Below, piece by piece: positions 47,275-58,785 of a stretch of 64,000 bases of DNA (its first letter is position 1; each line of letters opens with the position of its first letter). The position numbers were made by a program, and so were the translations under genes. Source of the stretch: Cephalopachus bancanus. Its lineage: Eukaryota; Chordata; Mammalia; Primates; Tarsiidae. The stretch is taken from contig JAPVLO010000055.1 of the NCBI GenBank assembly GCA_027257055.1, forward strand, positions 6,533,501-6,597,500, written 5' to 3'. The notes under the pieces were generated by a model, which searched no databases, had not been told where the DNA came from, and saw only the letters and a program-made list of their open reading frames with translations.

Positions 47275-48713
47275 CTCATCTTCACTCCAAACACTTGAAA
47301 AGCAAAACCCCTTAGGCAGACATTTGAGGTTCTCCTGTCCCATACTATCTTGCACTCCCTTTCATTTCATCCTTAAATATTTTCAAAACTTGAGCCAAAC
47401 CAGAGTTTTGGGGTTTGTGAAATCCTTTCCCTGTTCACTTGTTCCCTCAACCCTTGCTGACAACATGCTGCTCTAAGAAGGCCCTGCCCACAGCCTCAGC
47501 ACTTCTGTGGAGGTGGTATTCAGTTTTTCCCACCAGTCTCCGCACTATAAGAAGACTTCCTGGAAACTTAAGCTGCTCCAAGGTCTCTCCTGCTCCTGAG
47601 TATTTTTGATGTTATTGTTTTGAACCACTCCTATGATGCTTTTCATTTGGAACACTTTTATTTTGGAATTTGTCTTACTCTCTGCCAATAAATTATGAGA
47701 TCTTTATAGACAGGAAGAGTCTTATATATTCATTTATGCAGGAGTGATTATTTGGATTGCTTTACAAAGGCTTTTGCAAGAGCAGTGATCAGTGTGAGCC
47801 AGCTCCTGGCCAACCCAAACAAACGAAACCAAGGAAATGCCTCCCACCAGCTAACACCAAACCTACTCCTCAGCCTTGGAGAGTCCAGCACAATGTGTTT
47901 CCACAGCAAATTGCAGACTATTTACATATGCTTGTGATTAACTGTATACAATTCAACCTAATGTGGTTTTGCTTGGCCTCTGAAGATAAAAGATTGTTTG
48001 GGACTTGCTCCAGTCTTCAGCTGTGTCCTGATTTTATAATTTATAATTATGTCAGCATATGAGCCAGTGGCTATTCTTAAAAAAACTCCTCTTCATAAAA
48101 CAGTGCCTTCTCGTGTGCATAAGGCAAGTTGTGGAAGGTAAATTATGGGTGAAATAATAAACTAATGGTAACACAGTGTTCAGAAAGCCCAGGTTCTGTG
48201 TCCACTTTGAGAAACTCTGCCAGCCATGTGGATGTCTTCTTTGAGAATGTGGGCTGAACTTCAAGACACAATTGCCCATCACCCCCTGCACATGGCCTCT
48301 GAAGGATATCAGTGGTATCAGCCTCATGGGAGTCAAAGAGTCTTTAGAACACTGGCTGTTCATACTGAATGTGAGTTGTGCAGAGCCTTGTGTCACTCAG
48401 GCCACAGACTTGAGGGTGAGATCCATTCAACCTATTCCATTCAGCAAGGGTGACATTGGCACACTTGCACTGCTCTCCCGTTTCCACACAACCAGATAGG
48501 CCTGTGTTCAATATGACACAAAAAGGGAGGCTATCTTCCATAGGAAGATATTTCTTCACAAATAAGCATAAAATTTTTTTGAATAGCACACGAGTAAGGT
48601 AATCACAGCATAGACGTGAAGAAGAAATAGGAGTTTTATAAGGGAGTCAAAGAGCAATGGAGTTAGCCTTCAGGCCAAAGCTTGGAAAAATGCCTTGGGT
48701 TGCAAGGGCCCCA
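47275..48713. other. Unassigned DNA with overlapping short frames
   Basis: Frames of 60-114 codons occur on both strands at 47752-48589, in DNA of slightly higher GC. None has a recognisable motif, and the overlap on both strands argues against coding. 47560-47740 has a loose L2 look (TCTCTGCCAATAAATTATGA). Confidence 0.4.
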
Positions 48714-49063
48714 TGAAGATTAACTTTATGGGTCAACTTGACTGGACCATGGGATGCTCAGATAGCTAGTAAAATGTTATGATAATGTGTCTCCAGACCC
48801 ACCTAGAAGAGAATAGCATTTGAATCAGTAAAAAAGATTACTCTCATCAATGTGGGTGGTCATTGTCCAATCCATGAGGGATGGAGTGGAATGAAAAGGT
48901 GGAGGAGAGAAAATTCTTTCTCTGATCCATCTTCTCCAGTCCTTGGGTATCACTATTCCTAGTTCTCAGGACTTTGGGTTTAGACTTGAACTACCCCTGG
49001 GCCTTCAGCTTGCTGATGGCTGATCCCGAGACTTATCAGCCTCAGTGAAAGCACAAGTCCCTC

Positions 49064-49137
<74 letters not shown>

Positions 49138-49195
49138 GGTAGAATATATATATAGCCTATTGGCTTGGTTTTCCTGGAGAACCCTGACTAATACA
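48714..49195 (+). mobile_element. MLT2-type (ERVL) solo LTR with expanded (TC)n
   Basis: It opens TGAAGATTAACTTTATGGGT-CAACTTGACTGG, contains CATTTGAATCAGTAAAAAAG, ATCAATGTGGGTGGTC and CCTGGGCCTTCAGCTTGCTG, and closes GAGAACCCTGACTAATACA. These are the MLT2 family order. The simple repeat usual near the LTR 3' end has grown into a 63-bp TC run. The LTR at 36874 is the same family in the opposite orientation. Confidence 0.85.
49067..49129 (+). repeat. (TC)n microsatellite, ~63 bp
   Basis: A pure TC run of about 31 units, followed by GTCTCTCTGG and an (AT)n piece. It lies inside the MLT2-type LTR. Confidence 0.98.
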
Positions 49196-49199
49196 GGCA

Positions 49200-51470
49200 T
49201 TTCTCAGCACTGTTTTGTCTAGTCTGGGCACTGCACATTATACCTCAGTTTTAAGTTTCTACAATGCAAATAGATATCATATCAGGGTAACATACTAAGC
49301 TTTCTGAATAATGCATTTAAATTTAAACAATTTTAATTATTACTTCTAACAAAAACAGAGCAATGCCTTTCTTTATTTCAAATAGTTTTTAAATGCTTTA
49401 TATAAAAGGGCATATATAATTTGCCAGTCTTTTATTAACTCTCTCTCTGTACTGAATTGTATAGCAAAGATTTTAGAATCCATTAGTATAAATATGACAA
49501 TTAGTTAAAACCTTTTTTCATTACAAATAATATCTTCTTCCAAGATATTGATAAAATAGCTTAATAAGAGGAGAAATTATATTCCAAACACTTCTCTTCC
49601 TAGAACGTGATTAGTTATTAGTTTATAGAACTGCTACAATTAGTAACTGCTTCATGACAATACATCCCATATGTGAGGTGCAGATTAAAAGCCTAAACCA
49701 ACTTCCCATTGATTCCACTGTACTTAGAAGGTACATTTTAAGTCACTTCATCAATGTCCTCTGTATCAAATCTAACCATTCATTTCCAGCATGAATTTTA
49801 AATATAGATGTTATCCTATATGCTGCTATGTTCCTGAATATGCATGTCTTTTTCTGACATCAGCGGTGTTGGTCCCAGCTACAGCTCTGGCAAGTGCTTG
49901 GGTTACTGGAGTGAATCAGTTTTGAAGCGGCTTAGCTGACACATTTCCCCTAGCTGAGAGCATTTCCTTATCAGCTTCTCCCACCCACATCTAATTCATA
50001 CTGATCCATTTCAGAAGATAAACCTTGCATAGATCAACTCTGTGAATGAGACTGTTGGATGAAAGCTTATTCAAATTTTCTAACATTACACGCAAAGAAA
50101 GAAAACCTGAAGAAGAGTTAGTTCAAAGAGGAACATAAGCCTCTAGAATGTCAGAGGAAAAAATAACATATTGTCAGCAAAACATGGAGGAGGATGGCGT
50201 TCATTTTCTGCCTGACGACTAGATTATACAACATTCCATCTCCAATGAGAAGTGTGAGTATGGAAGACACAAATCTACTCAGCACCCTGGCAAATGCCAA
50301 AAAAATCTTAGTTTTTCTTTGCCCTGTAACCATACACTGCATACCCGTCAGTGGCCCAGAATTTCTGAATGTCTGTCCTCAGTAGCCATGAAAAACAGCA
50401 TTCCCCAAACACACCATATCTTGGAACCCATGGAAGAATTATTGCATTTTTATAGAGTACCAGGTAACATAAGAAGCTGGCAGCCAGATAGAATTGATGC
50501 TTCAGGTGTAACTTAATCTCTCTGTGAACACCCTGTGTAGAGACACAGTAAATGTTGAACTATAAATACATTGTGATCTTAAATGATTCTAGGAAGTGTT
50601 GTTTAATGAATTTGTATAAAGTCTACATACCTTCTGAGAAAATAACTTAGAGAACCTAGATGTCAAGAGTCCTTGAAGGTTTTGTTGTATATGAAAAATG
50701 GTAGTTGTCTATCTTTAGCTTTTTAATTATCACTGCCCAAATTCATATGATTGTACCAATGGGAAAGCTACTGATGAACAACACACCACGTCTCAGGTTC
50801 ATGTCAAAGACAGTCTTGCTGATGGTTATGGAAACCCCCATTTCCATTCACATCTCCCTGAATATTGGGCCTCACCATGATGCCTACTCCAGGTGCTCAC
50901 CTTGTGGTTGCCATAGACTGAGAAATATCTGTGTTCCAGGCAATGCACCTATCTATCAAAGTATTATGGCATTTCAACTTCATTGAAAGCCTAAGTGGCA
51001 AGCAGTCCATCTTACAAGTGAGGAAGCAGGTAATAACTTGACTGTTGAAGTGTACAGAGCTAATTAATGAGAGTTGGTGAACCCTCAAATCTATTTGTTC
51101 ACCAAGTCTGTGACCCTCACATGTTTATCCTCTAATATCTCCTGACGTTGCCTTATTAGGACAACTTCACTGGGAGAGGTTCTCTTCACCCCTGGCCCTG
51201 ATTCCTTTCACTTCCCCTCAAATCAACATCCCTTTCTGATCCCATAGATAAGGTATGCTAAATAATCTCAGGTAATAAAAGTATTGTCCTTTCTCCTAAA
51301 GGAATTTATATACGCTCCCATCATCTCATCCCAATAAAAAGAGAACGGATGAGCAATATTGCTGCTGTTTGTTGGTTTAGAGAAAGATGGCCAGTGCTAT
51401 CAGAAAATGAGAAGTTTTCTAATCTCTAGGTACATCAAAAATTAGGAGCCTACCTTCACTCAAAAATGAT
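49200..51470. other. Unassigned DNA, no gene
   Basis: Short frames of 63-93 codons at 50151-51088 overlap on both strands and show no family. No nameable repeat. Confidence 0.4.
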
Positions 51471-51479
51471 TGACAGGGG

Positions 51480-51640
51480 TCCTGTGTGCTCAGCAATGTC
51501 CTTTTACATTTATTACTCACTGAATCCTGACCACTACTCTAAGAACGAAGTATTTTGCTTATTTTACATATGAAGCAACTAACTACACCTTAGAAGAGTA
51601 CATTATTTAGCTGATGAGCTCTGTATGCCTGGGGCAGGGA
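51480..51640 (-). mobile_element. MIR SINE fossil
   Basis: GTCCTTTTACATTTATTACT, then ACTGAATCCTGACCACTACT, TTATTTTACATATGAAGCAA is reverse-complement MIR sequence. Confidence 0.6.
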
Positions 51641-51720
51641 TGCAGCAAGGGGAAAATATGCATCTGAAATAAATAAACCACTTAGAAGGCCAAGGAACAT
51701 TCTATGCGCAGGTTTTTTGT

Positions 51721-52008
51721 TTTTTTTTTTTTTTGAGTTGGAGTCTCACTTTGTCGCCCAGACTGGAGTGCAGTGGCCGCTCCTGGCCACCACAGCCTCG
51801 ACCTGCTGGGCTCCGGCGATCCTCCCACCTCAGCCTTCCAAGTAGCTGGAATTACAGGCATGCGCTACCATGCCCGGCTGATTTTTTGATTTATTGTAGT
51901 GATGAGGTCTCGCTGCCCAGGTGGGTCTCGAATCCATGGGCTCAGACAATCCACTCACCTCAGCCTCCCAAAGGCGCAGGATTACAGGCTGAGCCACCGA
52001 GCCCAGTT
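51721..52008 (-). mobile_element. Alu SINE (type II)
   Basis: A minus-strand dimeric Alu, CpG-rich and close to consensus. The left arm reads GGGCAGCGAGACC and GCGCCTTTGGG (type II). Flanks CAGGTTTTTTG (51710-) and CAGTTTTTTTTTT (52011-) suggest a TSD in a T-rich target, but the tail blurs it. Confidence 0.94.
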
Positions 52009-52159
52009 GACAGTTTTTTTTTTTAAGTGCATTATTCTCAAAGGCTTCATTATATAAAACTTTGATTGCATCAGTCCACAGAGATTATAGGTAAGTACCC
52101 ACAAATATTCCAAATCCCACCACTTCTCAATCTTACTTGAGTTTACATTATCTTAAAGG

Positions 52160-52600
52160 TTCTCACTGTAAATGTGTATTCTCACAGAACAGCACAAAAC
52201 ATTGAGAACCAAAATGTTATTGTTTCTCTTATTCTCACTTCCAAAAAAGACTAAAGCGTGGGAGTGCACTGGAAGCAAAGGCCGTAGAGGGTCCCCTGGG
52301 CATGGCATGGAAGCAGAAGGAGGGCAGGCAGCTGAGGAACTGGACCTTACCTCCCAGAGCAAGGCGGGGCTCAAGCTGACTGCTTGGGGACAGCAGTTGG
52401 CAGAGTATGCATTAAGAATGAGATCAATCCATGATCTTCTGGCCAAAGCGAGCACACCTGACTTCAAATGGTTTGACCTCCCTAACAAGACTTTCATAAT
52501 ATGGAGAGGTGCAGCCCTCTGCTTGGGAAGCCGCCTCTCCTGGCTATGGAACCCCAGGACCAGGATAGAACCTGCAAAGATCCCTTTGTAAAGAAATACA
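52160..52600. other. Unassigned GC-richer stretch with open frames on both strands
   Basis: A 139-codon plus frame (52172-52591) and a 114-codon minus frame (52497-52153) overlap. I do not recognise either. The plus frame has a Gly/Arg-rich middle and no domain that I can name; its N-terminus (LLFLLFSLPKK) is hydrophobic, but that part lies in ordinary AT-rich sequence. There is no A-tail to suggest a processed pseudogene. It may be a diverged LTR or chance. Confidence 0.3.
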
Positions 52601-52609
52601 AATGTTCCT

Positions 52610-54030
52610 ACTGTCTAACTTTCCCAATTCTCAAGTTTCATTGAAATGAAATGTCACAGGGTTTCCCTAGGAAGATTCCGTTTCATCCCTAGTGCTTATT
52701 ATCATGACTCAAAGTCCTGCTTTTTTGTCCTGGTTTCACTTGCCGGTCCAGAGACTCCCTCACAGTGGCAATTAAACTTTTTTTTCTGTTCTACTTCAAA
52801 TCACTTTGTTTACATCACATACATGCTTCCATGAAGTAAGAGTTTGTATTTCAAAAATGATGTTTATTATAGAATTCTGAAAAGTATTACTTGGGGTTCA
52901 AAAAAAGGAATACTAAATACTTAGACTGCAGATCCATCTCTGTGCTTTAGAAACTCTCTAGCTGTAGGCTCTGAGACAGGTGAGACAAAAATTTATGACA
53001 CCTTGTCATTGACATGTGAACAATGTCCATTCTAGACATGCATCCCAGGATCATGTCCAGTTGCAGCATTCATGCTGGCATTCGATATTGTTCCAGCAGT
53101 TTCCTGTCCTCCATCACAGAGTGATCCCCAATATCGGAATGGTATTCCAGTTTCCAGTCTTGGAAAACAGAACTTACAAATTAAAGTCAATTCACTGAAT
53201 ACAAGAAAATCCTCATCCTTTTTTGTTCCCTACAAGACAAATAATTGGCAATTTCCATATATTTTGATCAATTTTGGGGATCCTTGCTCAGTTCCAATCC
53301 ACACTGTCAATGAAATTTGAAGATACTTCAAAATAAGACGAAATAAACTTAATTTCAGTGTAACTTGACATATCTCTACAGTCGTAAATTCAAGGTACCA
53401 ACATCTCAAAATTAAACACTAACACAGTATTATATTCATCAGTGTCTGTGGCTTCAGTGTGTTGTTTCTTTTCTTTTGAAGAATAAAATCACTTCATTAA
53501 AGACAAAATTTGGCTGTCAGGAGAATAGTTTGCTGAATATATTCTAATATGTGTTTCAAGGTTATGTTACCACTTGCCCTTAAATTAGCAACTTCGGAAA
53601 CAACACAGTGACCAAGTTGAATCCTTGAGGAAAGGGAATCAGCATCTATTGGAAATGAAAGAACACACCCACTCTTGACTGACTTTGACCAGAGTCACAG
53701 AAATTTAAGGTCTCAGAGCCAAATAGAACTTTAGAAATCATTCCGTTCAGATGATGTGATCTTATCTGCCTGAGTATCTCTACAATCCAATCATGCCCAG
53801 AAATGCCTATGACATGACAATGTTTATTTCAAAAGCAAACTTAACTTAATAAGCAATTATTTGTTTAAGTTTATTTATTTTTTTTTTAGATAACTTCCAG
53901 TTATAGCTTCTAGCCTTAGGTAGGTGTGGTGATGAAGCCCAGGAGGCCTGGCATGGACCAGATCCAACAGGGTTCTGCTCCTGCTACCTCCTGGGCTGGT
54001 CCTGAGGCCTCCACTAAATACTCTGTACAA
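52610..54030. other. Unassigned DNA, no gene
   Basis: No coding signature. 53690-53830 has a loose old-repeat look (TTAGAAATCATTCCGTTCAG) that I cannot assign. Confidence 0.4.
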
Positions 54031-54034
54031 CTGT

Positions 54035-54190
54035 CCATCCTAGGCACCAACCTTCAGTGAGTCACTTCACCTCTCTAGCTTCAGACTCCTTATTTGCGAA
54101 ATGGTGACTTTCACGAGAGTTCTGTTTGATTTACGTGAAAACTGTTTGATATATACTAAACACCCAATAGGTATAGTTCTTCTCAAGCTG
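54035..54190 (+). mobile_element. MIR SINE fossil
   Basis: GTGAGTCACTTCACCTCTCT, CTTCAGACTCCTTATTTGCG-AAATGG and ACACCCAATAGGTATAGTT follow MIR plus-strand order. Confidence 0.6.
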
Positions 54191-54199
54191 AGGTTAAAG

Positions 54200-56190
54200 A
54201 ATTCTGGGCAAGAGCACGTGCAACGTGCAGTTTACTTCTCTTTGCAATCTTATTTCACTTCAGATAATTCTTAGATCTTTTGAAATATTTGAAACAACAT
54301 GAAGAGGACCTTTATTTCACCTGCAAGCCCTTAGATTGCAAGACTGGCCATGGATTTTAGTCTAACCTGGTTCATTAGATGGGTACTATGAAATGCAAAG
54401 AATGTAAGTAAGCCTCCCATGTTACACAGCTGCAGGGAGCAGTAAACTAGACTACTACCTGGGTGTGCTGGCCCCAAATCCATGGCCCCATCTGGAACAG
54501 TACTACAGCAAATGTTATACTCCTCATGTGTTTTTTAGGTGAAGAATCATATGATCCTAATGTTCTTAAAGATAACTAGAAAGTAAAGAAGGAAATAGTC
54601 ACTATAAAAAATATATTAAGCAATTTTGATATTTAACATGGGGTTTGATATACTGTTATCTTAAAAACATAAATCATATATGGCATCCAAGAGAGATTGC
54701 TTTAATATTATTTCCTTCTTTTAGTGAGCCTTCTCCTGAAGCTTGCTATGGTCAAGGATGGTTTACCCCAATTAGACTTTGGCTCACCTAAGGCCTTCTG
54801 GCAGATTCCATTCCAGCCACCATGTAGACCTCAGGCCCCAGAAACACATATGCAGCCTGACTCACAGAGACTCCACTGAACAAGCGCTGTTTATCTTTGG
54901 CTTCTCTGAATCTTGGGTCAGGATTGCTTAATTTCCTGTGATTTCTTCATAAAAATATTGAATATTCAATGTTCATTTGGGTATTTCTGTTTTGAGTTTT
55001 TTTTAATTTGTAGCTAACTTTTTCTTGAGATAGATTCCCCCATTTATCGTGAAATTAATAGTCGTGTTGATGCTTATGAGTAATCGGAATTTACACGACA
55101 GAAGCACAGAGCTTTACAAGCCAGGAGGAGTTTCTTTGCCTCTATTCACTGTTTCCAGAGAAATCAACAACACCAGATTGTGGAGAATGAATTTCCACTT
55201 TATACAAGGTAAGGCTGCTCAACCATGACAGCTTAATTGTTGAAGTAAATATATTATTGTGAACTTCTATCTTATAAGACCAAAACACTTCAGAGCACCT
55301 TACATAGCATAGAGACAAAGAAATTCGATAATGTTTGAATGAATGAATGAGATTTACAAAATAATGTAGTTTCATTTTTTCTTTATTACCTCTTTTTAAA
55401 AAATTGAAGCAATGAAATTTGCATTGGCTTCTTTTTAAAAAAGGCAAAGCTACAGACGCATACAATAAAGGAGTTATGTAGGTAACTTAGAGATATGGTA
55501 TCAAGCTTTAGTCCTCTTTCTAAAATAAATATCAAAAGGACTTATCCTACCGCCTACAGCATGTAGGGATGCTCTTCCAGTCTCTGCCTGATCAACCTAG
55601 GAGTAGTAAGTTGCAGACCCCTGGAATTAGCCTTAGACCCCCAGAGATGTGCTGGCTGACTCTTGGTTGGAGTGATGCCACAGCGATCTTCTCAATGAGC
55701 ATATCCCTACAAGGTGCTATTAAGGACTTTTCTGTGTAAATAAATCTAACTTAATGAGAAACGTAATCTTTGGGGCTCCAAGGAATCCATTCCAGCACAT
55801 AGATGTCTCTTCCATGGAAAGAGAAATACTGAACATTCAGAATCCATGAGTTAGGGCCAAATTTTAAGGCTGAACTAGGACATTGTCTCACCATTGTATT
55901 GGTTATGTTGGTGGACACTCTTGTGGTTACATGAATCGAACTGTGAATTCAACTGTCATTGAGAGATCACAATCTGATAAAAGAATAAAAATTACAAGGC
56001 AATTACTCCATTTTTTAAAAACTGCATTTTTAAAGTACATTTTAAATTTTGTGTAATGTGTTTACATTGACCGCTACAGACATTAGACAGATATCTTTTG
56101 GAGAGATATTATTTTCTGATTTGGCAGCTGGGAACCAAGGCACAGAGGAGGAATCACTAGCTTAACACCTCATGACTTGAAACAACATGG
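54200..56190. other. Unassigned DNA, no gene
   Basis: A 107-codon minus frame (55465-55142) has ordinary AT-rich composition and no motif. No nameable repeat. Confidence 0.4.
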
Positions 56191-56194
56191 TGTC

Positions 56195-56430
56195 ATTTAG
56201 TGGGTACAGAATTTGGAGTATTAAAGCACCAGCTTGTGAGTCTTGTTCTCTCTTTAGCTGTATAACTCAACACAGGTTACCCAGAGTATCTGAGATTCTG
56301 TTTCATCATAGCAATCAGTAAGACATCTAACTTAAAATGCTGACTTGAGAATTAAGACAATGTACCTAACGTAGCTTTCACATTTCCATTCGATAAACAG
56401 ATACTATCATCATTATTATTTATGACCAAA
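56195..56430 (+). mobile_element. MIR SINE, near full length
   Basis: TTAGCTGTATAACTCAACAC, TCTGAGATTCTGTTTCATCA, TAGCAATCAGTAAGACATCT, TGAGAATTAAGACAATGTAC and a closing ATCATCATTATTATTT match the MIR order from core to tail. Confidence 0.72.
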
Positions 56431-56619
56431 CTAGAACCGCATTCTAAACGTCTCTATTTCTAGCTTTATGCTTTTTTCCTAATAACATGCTACCTGTTAA
56501 ATCAAACCTTCTCTTGGTTACCAATTCTAAGTAGACAATTCTAAGTAGCATAGTTGGTTATATATGTAGATGATAAAAGCAGTAACGATATGTGTATATA
56601 CAGGTATAGTGAGGGTTAT

Positions 56620-56790
56620 ACTTTATTGAGCTCTTATTTACACCAGACATTTTGCACACATTCAACTGCTTAATCCTCACACAATCTTATAAGATAATTA
56701 TCATTATCACTATACATAATTAAACCAATGCTATGGTATTGCCAAACACCACACTGCCAGTGAGAACCTAAGTCCATGAGTTAGGGACAA
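56620..56790 (-). mobile_element. MIR SINE fossil
   Basis: TTATTGAGCTCTTATTTACA, ACTGCTTAATCCTCACACAA, TTATAAGATAATTATCATTA and CACACTGCCAGTGAG are the reverse complement of MIR. Confidence 0.68.
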
Positions 56791-56941
56791 TGTCTATCTT
56801 GTTCACAGATTTTATTGTCAGTCATGTATTCAACCTGGTACTAACTGAATGCTCCATATTTATGGAAGAAATGAATGAACTAGCACTGACCCATCTCCTT
56901 CCATTATTTCAGACTTCCTCTTTCAGTAAACCCTGACTTCA

Positions 56942-57115
56942 GCAGTTCTCAGTCTGGTTGAAATTCATAATCACTGGAAGGTCTTCATGGAACTAGTAAT
57001 GCCACTTTCTAGACCCTTGGAATTAGAGCCTCTGTTTGTGGAGTAAGAGTATACACATACCCCTGCCCCATCCCTAAGGGAATATGATGATCAGGCTGGG
57101 TTGATTCATCTTCCA
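56942..57115 (+). mobile_element. hAT-type MITE fossil (MER/Charlie group)
   Basis: CAGCAGTTCTCAGTCTGGTT, TTCATAATCACTGGAAGGTC, TGGAATTAGAGCCTCTGTTT and AAGAGTATACACATACCCC fit a non-autonomous hAT element; its 3' end is degraded. Confidence 0.5.
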
Positions 57116-57207
57116 GACCTATATGAAATTAAATTTTCTTTGGAGGAATACCTAAAAAGATCAGTAGAAGATTCAGTATATCCAACTAGTAGCATTCAAT
57201 TTGAAGC

Positions 57208-57234
57208 TTTATTTATTTATTTATTTATTTATTC
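57208..57234 (+). repeat. (TTTA)n microsatellite
   Basis: About six to seven TTTA units, possibly the tail of a lost retroposon on the minus strand. Confidence 0.9.
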
Positions 57235-58785
57235 TAATCACGAGAAATAGGCTTTTTAGCATCATTTGAATCCCAATAAAATTATTCACTTAGAGAGTCT
57301 TTCTAAGAACTTGTAATTATCCTTAAGTTTGCAAAAACTAATATCTGTCTTCCTCGGAGGCAGTACCTTTCTTTTTAGCTTATGCTGCTATTTGGTTTGA
57401 ATTAGCAGAGTGAATAAGTTGTTATTAATCATTAGTTTCTACTCTTTAGAATCTCAAAATAAACAAGCAAAAACAAGAACATATTTGTCCTTGAATAATT
57501 AAAAACCATAATACTTCTCTAAGTCCATAGTTGGCTTGCATTTGCCCTGGGGAAACTGACAACATTAGAGGTGTACAGATCAGTTCAAGGGCAAATGCTT
57601 TGAAAGGATAAGTCTCTGTAGATTTTCAAGAAAGACACTACCACAGGTTCCCACTTTCAAGTGCAAAACCTCTGCCCTGTTTTTCTCACCTCTAAACAGT
57701 CTTCTGGATCCCAGAATCTCCCGAGGAAAGAGGCACCACCTGTCCTGAAGTTTAAGGGCACTTTTAAAGTCATGTAAGACTTCACCTGGACAAGGGACAG
57801 AAGAAACAAGGACATTACTTTTTAGCTCAAACATTGCATGTCTACAAAGCATGGGGCAGTAGATATCAAAACCTATAGTAAAAACTAGAAATTCAGAAGA
57901 GTTATCAAAAGCAATTATGTTTTCTCAAATCCTAAAATCTGCTACTACTGGGTCTAGTGTTTTTACATAACTGAAACCATAGTGTATCTATAGAGTAGAG
58001 TAAAGATAATGATAACAAATTACTTCCATCAGATCATACATTTGGGTATCAAAAGTTAGATGTTAGTTCTGATTGTACTAATAAGTTATATGACCTTGGA
58101 ACAGATATATTTTTTTATATATCATATATAAAATTTCTGTGTATTTTCAATGATCTCTTCTACCCCTAGTAAAGCACTGTTCTGTGAGCTCTGTAAAAAG
58201 TTCTGTTCTAATTAGGCCTGAAAAGGAAAACAGATTACTAATGATATGGGAAATTTGAAATCAGATGACAAAAGCACAAACAAATACACACATACCTACA
58301 TACAGGTACACTCATATGAAAGGAAAACACATCTAACTCAAAGCAAGAGCAAAAGTTATATCCCACAACTGACTTTATTCCAGCAATTCTTATAACACCA
58401 AGGGGGCCTCAAGTGGTCCTTCTTTTATATGCACATTTTTCACAGAACATACGACAGCTTAAGTCATAATTTTTTTCAACCTCTAAGCAAACCACTTTAA
58501 AGGCTATTTGATTATCATAAATGCACATTTAGTCATTGTAAAATACTTTAAAAATTAGATATTTTATCTAGACAACATAGTAAGAATATAGCTCCAGTCC
58601 TATGGTAGATTAAAAACATTACGAAATCTGCACTTCTGTAAAAGCAGTGAGGAAAATGGAGAGAGGTTCTGCTTAAGATGACTAACTAGAGACAGTCATT
58701 GGGCACCTCTCCCACAAAGAGGGATTGAAACAGTGAGTAAACACTAGCCCTTCAGGTAATCATCTAAAAGATCAAGCTAAAGTTC
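57235..58785. other. Unassigned DNA, no gene
   Basis: A 90-codon minus frame (57852-57580) has no motif that I know. 58040-58230 is a possible very old MIR. No other repeat named. Confidence 0.4.

Noticed and set aside
48052..48589. 114- and 81-codon minus frames with plus-strand frames opposite, as a possible gene
   Set aside because: Open frames on both strands, no motif, no splice or promoter context.
36874..49195. The two MLT2-type LTRs as ends of one provirus
   Set aside because: They are in opposite orientation and the DNA between holds L1, L2, MIR and Alu sequence without retroviral genes.
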